Assembly: GCA_030590185.1 (NCBI GenBank)
Contig: JAUUZB010000403.1
Coordinates: forward strand, 1-5,237
DNA from: Deltaproteobacteria bacterium
GTDB lineage: Bacteria; Myxococcota; XYA12-FULL-58-9; JAUUZB01
Length of the DNA: 5,237 nucleotides
Reading direction: 5' to 3'
Position numbers and translations under genes: made by a program. The notes under the pieces are model-generated. The model was not told the origin of the DNA, did no database searches, and saw only the letters and a list, made by a program, of their open reading frames with translations. Positions within the stretch are counted from its first letter, which is position 1; each line of letters begins with the position of its first letter. Shown piece by piece: positions 1 to 5,237 of the stretch.

Positions 1-92
1 AACGGCCGCGTCGGCGACCGGGACCAACCGGTTCCAACCTCTCCAACCCACCCGACCAGCCCGGCTAGTTATGCTGCGCCGGACCGATCAGG

Positions 93-98
93 TAGGGT
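93..98 (+). promoter_or_regulatory. Possible -10 hexamer TAGGGT (or SD-like AGGTAGGG) before the TPR-like gene
   Basis: TAGGGT ends 9 bases before the ATG at 108. It fits the TANNNT -10 consensus common in actinobacteria and would put transcription start a few bases before, or at, the start codon, giving a near-leaderless message. The same bases (AGGTAGGG at 90-97) could instead be a weak Shine-Dalgarno sequence about 10 nt from the ATG. No convincing -35 box is visible. The two readings exclude each other in practice, and the organism is unknown. Confidence 0.3.
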
Positions 99-107
99 CC
101 CTCGAGC

Positions 108-638
108 ATGGGGGGCCGGATCACAATAGACCACAAGGGCGAGACCTTCTTTTGGTCCGAAGACCGGGGCGTCGTCGCGGCCAACGCTCAGCCGATCCCC
201 AACGCCACCCGGCAGGCCCTCCAGAGAAAGATCGACAAGGCCCTCGCCTCCGGCGCCCACGAAACCTGCAACCCGATCGTTCTGCTCACCCGCGCCAGCG
301 CCGCCAAGAAACAGGGTCAGCTCACCCGCGCCGAGCGCCTGGCGCGCCGCGTGCTCGAACAGGACGACCGGGATGAGGCTGCGGTCTCGTTTCTCTCCTC
401 CATCCTGCGCATGCGCAACAAGTCGCGGGCCGCGGTGCGACTCACCAACTCCTTCGACGATACCCGTAGTGTCATCCTGCTCACCACCCGCGCCGCGGCG
501 TTGATCGACGTCGGGGATCTCGATGAGGCCAAACAGGTGGCCGAGCGTGCCTTGAGAATAGCCTGCGAAGCGGGACAACCGGATGGCGAGCTTCGGGCGG
601 TGGTCGAAAGGCTCGAACGCGAGCTCGAAAAGCAGTGA
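108..638 (+). CDS. Tetratricopeptide-repeat-like protein of unknown function
   Basis: This 176-aa protein is probably cytoplasmic: it has no signal peptide or membrane segment. Residues 1-30 are a short beta-like segment (RITIDHKGETFFWSEDRG). From about residue 33 it becomes helical and charged. Two segments look like TPR units: about 58-91 (AAKKQGQLTRAERLARRVLE core) and about 124-157 (ALIDVGDLDEAKQVAERALR core), each with the G-x-L-x-x-A-x-x-x-A-x-x-A/V-L pattern. A more degenerate unit lies between them (about 92-123). The C-terminus (160-176) is a charged helix ending in ERELEKQ. TPR folds usually mediate protein-protein contacts, and no catalytic motif is visible. The start is well fixed: an in-frame TAG at 93-95 lies four codons before the ATG, and the next Met is residue 102. 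It is co-directional with the Fe-S fusion gene 95 bp downstream, but that gap has its own strong RBS and a dyad, so shared transcription is uncertain. Partner and function are unknown. Confidence 0.75.
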   Translation: MGGRITIDHKGETFFWSEDRGVVAANAQPIPNATRQALQRKIDKALASGAHETCNPIVLLTRASAAKKQGQLTRAERLARRVLEQDDRDEAAVSFLSSILRMRNKSRAAVRLTNSFDDTRSVILLTTRAAALIDVGDLDEAKQVAERALRIACEAGQPDGELRAVVERLERELEKQ

Positions 639-643
639 CCCCA

Positions 644-673
644 GGTGATGGCCATCCGCCCTGCGGCATCACC
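644..673. repeat. Intergenic inverted repeat (GGTGATG...CATCACC)
   Basis: A perfect 7-bp inverted repeat, GGTGATG (644-650) and CATCACC (667-673), is separated by 16 nt and begins 6 bases after the stop codon of the TPR-like gene. Nested inside its left half is a perfect 10-bp palindrome, GATGGCCATC (647-656). No T-run follows, so an intrinsic terminator is poorly supported. It could be a weak RNA hairpin, a protein-binding dyad upstream of the fusion gene, or chance in GC-rich DNA. Confidence 0.3.
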
Positions 674-722
674 GTGCAGTATTTGGCGTAACGTCTTGCC
701 CGCCCGACGGACCATGCCCTCT

Positions 723-729
723 GAAGGAA
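723..729 (+). promoter_or_regulatory. Ribosome-binding site of the Fe-S/FMN fusion gene
   Basis: GAAGGAA ends 4 bases before the ATG at 734 and is the clearest Shine-Dalgarno match in the window. It supports that ATG as the true start. The last eight bases before the ATG form the palindrome GGAATTCC (726-733), which overlaps the SD. As a perfect palindrome with no loop it is unlikely to fold on itself. Confidence 0.65.
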
Positions 730-733
730 TTCC

Positions 734-2968
734 ATGCCTGACAACGACAAGCCCTCCATCGTCGCCAAGAAAAACGGCCCCTACCTCGCCACCAGGGTAA
801 CGACTCTTACCGGTACCGACGGCGAGCCTATCGAGACCAAGAGCACGGTGGCCCTCTGCCGTTGCGGCGCCACCCAAACGCGACCGTTCTGCGATGGGGC
901 CCACGTCGGGAGCGGATTCACCGACGACAAACATCCTGACCGTCAGGCAGACAACCGGGACAACTACGCTGGCAAGACGATCACCATCCACGACAATCGC
1001 GGCATCTGTTCCCACGCTGGGTTCTGCAGCGACAACCTGCCGAAGGTCTTTGGCGGCGGCGAGCGGGGCTGGATCAACCCGGACGCGGCAACCGCCAAAC
1101 GCATCATCGAGGTCATTGATATGTGTCCCTCTGGGGCCTTGAGCTACAGCGTCGATGGCCAGGAGCATCGCGACCAAGACCGCCCGCCCGCCATCCGGGT
1201 CACCCCCCACGGCCCCCTGGGCATCGAAGGGGGCGTCGCGCTAACCGGCGCCGACACCCTCGAAGGCACCTCCGACGAGCACCGCACCCTCTGCCGCTGC
1301 GGCCAATCCAAGAACAAACCGTTCTGTGACGGCGCCCACTGGCACGCCAACTTTAGAGATGACGGTCGATATCGCGTCGCCATGCTATCGGAGCTCGAGG
1401 AGAGCCAACCCCTGAACGTCGAGGTGGAGGGGATCGACCTCGTGCTCATCCGACGGGGCGATGACGTCGTCGCCCTCTCTGGACGGTGTCGGCACCAAGG
1501 GGCGCTCATGGCCGATGGCGAGATCGACGGCGATCAGATCGTCTGCGGTCTGCACGGTTGGCGCTACGACCTCGCCACCGGCAAGCGCGACGATGGTAGT
1601 AGTGGCCTGGCCGAGCTCACCGTCACCATCGACCCGCGTTGGGGCGAGATCTTCGTCGAGCTCGACGAAGTCCGCGCCCTCGCGGAGGCTGCCCCAGATG
1701 AAGAGGCGGTCGCGGTCGCGCCCAGCAGCCAAAACCGCGAAGAGCCCCACAACGCCTTCATTCGAGAGCTCGCCGAGCACGGCCTCGAACGCCTCGGCCC
1801 ACACGGGCCCATGGCCGCCATGGGAGTGCCCCGTTATGATCTGCCTACCTGGGACGATATCCAGATCCTCACCGCCCAGCTCCACGAGTTGCCGCTGCTC
1901 GAAGACCACGAGGTCGGAACCGATCTAGTCATCGGGCCCCGCGCCAAGAAGCCGCTCACCCTCGACATCCCGATCTTCGTCTCTGACATGAGCTTCGGTG
2001 CCCTCTCCCTCGAGGCCAAGCTCGCCCTCGCCAAGGGCGCCGAGCTCGCCGGCACCGGGATTTGCTCCGGCGAAGGGGGCATGCTCCCGGAGGAGCAGGC
2101 CGCCAACCGACGATACTTCTACGAGCTCGCCTCCGCCCGGTTCGGCTTCTCATGGGAGCAGCTCGAACGGGTGCAGGCCTTCCACTTCAAAAGTGGTCAG
2201 GGCGCCAAGACTGGCACCGGTGGGCACCTCCCGGGCGAGAAGGTCACGGAGAAGATCGCCGCGGTCCGCGGTCTCCAACCGGGGCAGGCCGCCATCTCAC
2301 CACCGCGTTTTCCCGATTGGACCAGCAACGCCGACTTCGAGCGTTTTGCCGACCAGGTGCGCGAGCGCACCGGCGGTATTCCGATCGGCTTCAAGCTCTC
2401 GGCCCAGCACGTCGAAGAGGACATCGACGCCGCCCTCGCGGCTGGCGCTGACTACATCATTCTCGACGGCCGTGGTGGCGCCACCGGCGCGGCACCGCTG
2501 ATTTTCCGGGACAATATCTCGGTGCCCACCTTGCCGGCCTTGGCCCGTGCCCGGCGACACCTCGACCGAACCGGCCACGGCCGCGAGGTTACTCTGATCA
2601 TCACTGGCGGCCTGCGCACCCCGGCCGACTTTGCCAAGGCGCTCGCCCTCGGCGCCGATGGCATCGCCGTCGCCAACAGCGCTATCCAAGCGATCGGTTG
2701 TCTCGGCACCCGCGCCTGTCACACCAACAACTGCCCGGCCGGGATCGCCACCCAGAAAGAACACCTGCGCGAGCGGCTCAACGTGGACCGCGAGGCCGAG
2801 AACCTGGCGCGGTTCCTCGGGGCGGCCGTGCATCTCATGGTCGCGTTGGCGCGCGCCTGCGGCCACGAGCACCTGCGGGATTTCCGACTCGCGGATTTGA
2901 CCACCTGGAAGCAGGAGGTCGCCTGGCTGACCGGGGTGGCATACGGCAGGGTAGGGCCCATAGCCTGA
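734..2968 (+). CDS. Multi-Fe-S fusion: CDGSH / ferredoxin-like / CDGSH / Rieske / glutamate-synthase-like FMN domain
   Basis: The 744-aa protein is probably a soluble flavin and iron-sulfur oxidoreductase; no signal or membrane segments are seen. Domains in order: CDGSH 1 (about 38-60; C42, C44, C53, H57, a full C-x-C-x2-T-x3-P-x-C-D-G-x-H match); divergent ferredoxin of the Fer4_19 type (about 78-140; C92, C98, C131 in CSHAGFC and MCPSGAL); CDGSH 2 (about 183-205; C187, C189, C198, H202); Rieske (about 213-312; C252-R-H254 and C271-G-L-H274); an acidic Ala-rich linker (about 313-340); then the glutamate synthase FMN domain (about 365-735). That last domain shows SDMSFGALSLEAK (417-429), SGEGGM (445-450), GQGAKTGTGGHLPGEK (488-503), DGRGGATGA (578-586), TGGLRT (624-629) and the [3Fe-4S]-type cysteines C656, C662 and C667 before PAGIATQ. 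The N-terminal glutaminase and C-terminal GXGXG domains of full GltB are absent, as in archaeal-type stand-alone versions. The fold and cofactor ligands are clear; the substrate and the electron route are not. A strong RBS fixes the start. The amidohydrolase gene follows after 64 bp. It is best named a glutamate synthase-related Fe-S flavoprotein, not GltB. Confidence 0.93.
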   Translation: MPDNDKPSIVAKKNGPYLATRVTTLTGTDGEPIETKSTVALCRCGATQTRPFCDGAHVGSGFTDDKHPDRQADNRDNYAGKTITIHDNRGICSHAGFCSDNLPKVFGGGERGWINPDAATAKRIIEVIDMCPSGALSYSVDGQEHRDQDRPPAIRVTPHGPLGIEGGVALTGADTLEGTSDEHRTLCRCGQSKNKPFCDGAHWHANFRDDGRYRVAMLSELEESQPLNVEVEGIDLVLIRRGDDVVALSGRCRHQGALMADGEIDGDQIVCGLHGWRYDLATGKRDDGSSGLAELTVTIDPRWGEIFVELDEVRALAEAAPDEEAVAVAPSSQNREEPHNAFIRELAEHGLERLGPHGPMAAMGVPRYDLPTWDDIQILTAQLHELPLLEDHEVGTDLVIGPRAKKPLTLDIPIFVSDMSFGALSLEAKLALAKGAELAGTGICSGEGGMLPEEQAANRRYFYELASARFGFSWEQLERVQAFHFKSGQGAKTGTGGHLPGEKVTEKIAAVRGLQPGQAAISPPRFPDWTSNADFERFADQVRERTGGIPIGFKLSAQHVEEDIDAALAAGADYIILDGRGGATGAAPLIFRDNISVPTLPALARARRHLDRTGHGREVTLIITGGLRTPADFAKALALGADGIAVANSAIQAIGCLGTRACHTNNCPAGIATQKEHLRERLNVDREAENLARFLGAAVHLMVALARACGHEHLRDFRLADLTTWKQEVAWLTGVAYGRVGPIA

Positions 2969-3032
2969 GTCGCCGTCGGCTCTGTGGTATGGACCGGATG
3001 ACTGGCGCCCATGACGGTTGCCGGTCTGCACC

Positions 3033-4649
3033 ATGACCACTCGCCAACCAGCACCGGAGTACGACCTCCTGATCCGAAACGGCCGCTTGATCGACGGAAC
3101 CGGCAATCCCTGGCGTCGGGCCGACGTGGCTATACGCGGGGATACGATTGACCGCGTCGGTCGGTTGCCCGCCACCACCACCGCCCGGGTTACCATCGAC
3201 GCCCATGACCAGTGGGTCGCCCCAGGCTTCATCGATACCCACACCCACTCGGACCTCCCGCTGCTGGTCGACGGCCGGGCCATGAGCAAGGTCTTCCAGG
3301 GCGTCACCACGGAGGTGCTCGGTGAAGACAGCTCGGTGGCGCCGGTGGTGGGGGAGCACGCCGTCGAAGAGCTTCGCCTCGCCCTCGACGCCTACGGACT
3401 CGTGGACCCCTGGCACAGCCTGGCCGACTATTTCGAGCGCCTCGAGCAGTCCGGCACCTCGGTCAACGTTGCCTCCTACGTGGGTGCTGGACAGCTTCGG
3501 TGTTGCGTAATGGGACACGAGCCGCGGGCCGCGACGTCAGCCGAGCTCGATGAGATGAAACGCTTGTTGGGGACGGCCATGGGGGAGGGCGCCCTCGGTC
3601 TGTCCACCGGCCTGATCTACGTGCCCGGGCGGTTTGCCAGCACCGAGGAGTTGATCGCCTTGGCCAAGGTAGTCGCGGCCCATGGAGGCATCTACGCCGG
3701 CCACCTGCGCGACGAAGGCCCGATGCTGCTCGCGGCAATCGACGAGGCGATCCGAATCGGACAGGAAGGCAACCTGCCGGTAGACATCTTTCACCTCAAG
3801 GCCGCGGGTCCACGTAACTGGGGCCTACTCGACGCGGCCCTCGGCCGCATAGGCGATGCGCGCCAACGCGGCCTCGACATCGGCGCGAACGTCTATCCCT
3901 ACACCGCTTCGGCCACCGGCCTCGACGTGCGTTTTCCCACCTGGGCCCGTGCCGAGGGTCCCGAGGCCCTCGTCGAGCGGTTGCGCGACCCAGAGCTCCG
4001 GGCGCGCATCAAGCTCGAGCTCGAGCAACAGGGCGACACCTACGGGGGGCCCGAGGGTTTTGGCGAAGCCGTGATCATCAATCAGACCTACCAACCGGCC
4101 AATGAGCGCTGGCACGGGAAGACCCTAGGGCAGGTTGCGGAGGCACGGGCCGAGGATGTCTTCGACGCTCTGATCGAGTTGCTGATCAGTGAGGGGGGCC
4201 GCGGCACGGCGAGCTACTTCATCATGTCGGACCACAACCTGGCCAAGAAGATCGTGCAACCGTGGGTCAGCATCGGCAGCGACGGCAGTGCCCTTGCCCC
4301 TGAGGGGCCGCTGGCGGAGTCGAGCCCCCACCCACGTTCCTACGGTACGTTCCCACGAGTGATCGCCGAGTACGTGCGCGAGCGTGGCCTGCTCAATCTC
4401 GAGGACGCGGTGCGCAAGATGAGCGGACTGCCGGCGGGTCGGCTTGGCATCCCGAGGCGTGGGCTGGTGCAACCTGGGTTCTTTGCGGACCTGGTGGTTT
4501 TTGATGCTGAGCGTATCCGGGACCGAGCGAGCTTTGGTGAGCCGCATCGCCTGAGTACGGGGGTCGCTCACCTGTTGGTGAACGGCGTGGCGGTGATCCG
4601 TGACGGGGAACACACCGGGGCCAGGCCGGGGCGTGGGGTTCGGCGGTGA
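3033..4649 (+). CDS. N-acyl-D-amino-acid deacylase (D-aminoacylase) family amidohydrolase
   Basis: This 538-aa protein is a metal-dependent amidohydrolase-superfamily member. The family hydrolyses N-acyl groups from D-amino acids or related amides, usually in the cytoplasm. The N-terminal beta domain opens with YDLLIRNGRLIDGTGNPW (10-27). Metal-site candidates follow: H70-T-H72 in PGFIDTHTHSD, H224 in YAGHLRDEG, H254 in DIFHLKAAG, and D417 in SIGSDG. The C-terminal part has the family segments HPRSYGTFPRV (433-443), RKMSGLPAGRLGI (461-473), FFADLVVFD (483-491) and GEHTGARPGR (525-534). Length matches the family (roughly 480-540 aa). One oddity: the GNC motif carrying the metal-bridging Cys of characterised D-aminoacylases reads G97-E98-D99 here, so acidic residues replace it. 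The ATG at 3033 is preferred; an in-frame TTG at 3018 would add five residues (frame closed by TGA at 3012-3014). Neither has a good SD. The substrate could be an N-acyl-D-amino acid, N-acyl-D-glutamate or another amide; the sequence alone does not decide. Confidence 0.9.
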   Translation: MTTRQPAPEYDLLIRNGRLIDGTGNPWRRADVAIRGDTIDRVGRLPATTTARVTIDAHDQWVAPGFIDTHTHSDLPLLVDGRAMSKVFQGVTTEVLGEDSSVAPVVGEHAVEELRLALDAYGLVDPWHSLADYFERLEQSGTSVNVASYVGAGQLRCCVMGHEPRAATSAELDEMKRLLGTAMGEGALGLSTGLIYVPGRFASTEELIALAKVVAAHGGIYAGHLRDEGPMLLAAIDEAIRIGQEGNLPVDIFHLKAAGPRNWGLLDAALGRIGDARQRGLDIGANVYPYTASATGLDVRFPTWARAEGPEALVERLRDPELRARIKLELEQQGDTYGGPEGFGEAVIINQTYQPANERWHGKTLGQVAEARAEDVFDALIELLISEGGRGTASYFIMSDHNLAKKIVQPWVSIGSDGSALAPEGPLAESSPHPRSYGTFPRVIAEYVRERGLLNLEDAVRKMSGLPAGRLGIPRRGLVQPGFFADLVVFDAERIRDRASFGEPHRLSTGVAHLLVNGVAVIRDGEHTGARPGRGVRR

Positions 4650-4674
4650 GGGCTTTTGTGATACCCGCCGCGCC

Positions 4675-5237
4675 ATGTCCGCCTCCCCTGCCTTTCCGAA
4701 ATCCGTAGCCCCCGGCTGGGCGGCAACCGTTTTCGACGCTGACCGCCTCCAAACTCAAATCACCAAGGGCGTGGCGGATCTCACCCAAGCCGAACCCGTT
4801 ACTGCCAACACCCGTTTCCGTTGGTTCTCGGTCACCAAGCTCGTTACCGCCGTGGCCACCCTCCAACTGACCGAAGAATCCCTCCTCGACTTGGACGCCC
4901 CGCTCAGCGAGCACCTCCCCTGGTTTCAGCCTGAGCCCGCCGCCCCCTCCATCACCGCCCGCCATCTCCTCAGCCACGCCTCCGGCCTCGCCGATCCCCT
5001 GGCGGTCGGCTGGGTCCACCCCCTCTCCGCACCCCGCCGCAGCCCGAGCGAGCTGACCCGGCAGACCTTTCATCGCCACCGCCGCCTGAAATCGCCCCCC
5101 GGGGAGCGAGCCCGCTACTCCAACCTCGGCTACCTCGTGCTCGGGGAGCTCGTCAGCGCCCTACGCCACGAACCGTTCGATGCCGCGGTCACCCGCACCA
5201 TCCTCGCACCCCTGTCCATGACGCAGACCAGCTTCGA
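4675..5237 (+). CDS. Serine hydrolase, beta-lactamase / class C-like family (cut by window end)
   Basis: The frame is open from ATG 4675 to the window edge: 187 residues plus two bases of the next codon. It belongs to the beta-lactamase-related serine hydrolases, which include class C beta-lactamases, DD-peptidases, D-aminopeptidases and esterases. The nucleophile motif S52-V-T-K55 lies in RFRWFSVTKLVTAVATLQL, followed by LLDLDAPLSEHLP (70-82), LLSHASGL (98-105), the second catalytic motif Y148-S-N150 in PPGERARYSNLGYLVLGELV, and the ILAPLSMTQTSF segment (176-187) typical of the family. The third motif (H/K-x-G) would lie beyond the edge. No signal peptide is seen, so a cytoplasmic enzyme is likely, unlike many secreted relatives. 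The gap to the amidohydrolase stop is 25 bp, suggesting one operon. There is no clear SD. An in-frame GTG at 4633 would add 14 residues and overlap the upstream gene by 17 bp. The exact substrate cannot be assigned. Confidence 0.88.
   Translation, partial: MSASPAFPKSVAPGWAATVFDADRLQTQITKGVADLTQAEPVTANTRFRWFSVTKLVTAVATLQLTEESLLDLDAPLSEHLPWFQPEPAAPSITARHLLSHASGLADPLAVGWVHPLSAPRRSPSELTRQTFHRHRRLKSPPGERARYSNLGYLVLGELVSALRHEPFDAAVTRTILAPLSMTQTSF

Noticed and set aside
24..48. Three copies of CCAACC near the left edge, with palindrome AACCGGTT (26-33)
   Set aside because: The copies are irregularly spaced and only six bases long. There is too little to call a repeat or binding site.
3..68. Possible C-terminal tail of an upstream + strand gene ending at TAG 66-68
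   Set aside because: Only 21 codons are visible, low in complexity (Pro, Arg, Gly), and the other frames are also open. A real gene end cannot be told from chance.
317..1210. 297-aa open frame on the minus strand
   Set aside because: It runs antisense across the end of the TPR-like gene, the spacer and the CDGSH/ferredoxin part of the fusion gene. It has no recognisable domain, and the + frame has intact metal-binding motifs. It is a GC-rich shadow frame.
734..2968. Annotation as the glutamate synthase large subunit gltB
   Set aside because: The glutaminase and GXGXG domains are missing and the N-terminus is made of unrelated Fe-S modules, so the symbol would mislead.
2992..3026. 6-bp inverted repeat GACCGG / CCGGTC in the gap before the amidohydrolase
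   Set aside because: It is short, with a 23-nt loop and no T-run. It is expected by chance in GC-rich DNA, so neither a terminator nor an operator can be claimed.
2297..3310. 337-aa open frame on the minus strand
   Set aside because: It is antisense to the glutamate-synthase-like domain and the start of the amidohydrolase, both of which have clear family motifs on the + strand. It shows no motif of its own.
4393..5079. 228-aa open frame on the minus strand over the amidohydrolase end and serine hydrolase start
   Set aside because: Its Gly-rich translation lacks recognisable motifs, while the + strand frame from 4675 has SxxK and YSN catalytic motifs in family context.

Overview
The window is a GC-rich stretch of bacterial DNA with all recognisable genes on the + strand. 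GC-rich third codon positions give many long antisense shadow frames, none with a recognisable domain. The composition, and a TAGGGT hexamer just before the first gene, would fit an actinobacterium, but other GC-rich phyla are possible. There is no rRNA, tRNA, CRISPR or mobile-element sequence to fix the taxonomy.

Layout: (1) bases 1-107 hold no assignable gene, with a possible -10/Shine-Dalgarno element directly before the first start; (2) 108-638 encodes a 176-aa tetratricopeptide-repeat-like protein of unknown role; (3) 639-733 is a 95-bp gap with a dyad-symmetric segment and a good ribosome-binding site; (4) 734-2968 encodes the most striking protein, a 744-aa fusion ordered CDGSH - ferredoxin-like (Fer4_19 type) - CDGSH - Rieske - glutamate-synthase-like FMN/Fe-S domain; (5) 3033-4649 encodes an N-acyl-D-amino-acid deacylase (D-aminoacylase) family amidohydrolase; (6) from 4675 to the window edge is the N-terminal part of a beta-lactamase-fold serine hydrolase with SxxK and YxN motifs.

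The last three genes are co-directional with gaps of 64 and 25 bp, so co-transcription is plausible. Working together is inference only. An amidohydrolase of the N-acyl-D-amino-acid type next to a serine hydrolase (a family that includes D-aminopeptidases, D-amino-acid esterases and DD-peptidases) hints at processing of acylated or D-configured amino acid substrates. The fusion protein could be an oxidoreductase acting on an amino or keto acid with electrons relayed through up to five Fe-S clusters. Its glutamate synthase part lacks both the glutaminase domain and the GXGXG domain, and no NAD(P)H-dependent small subunit lies in the window, so it should not be called a conventional glutamate synthase.
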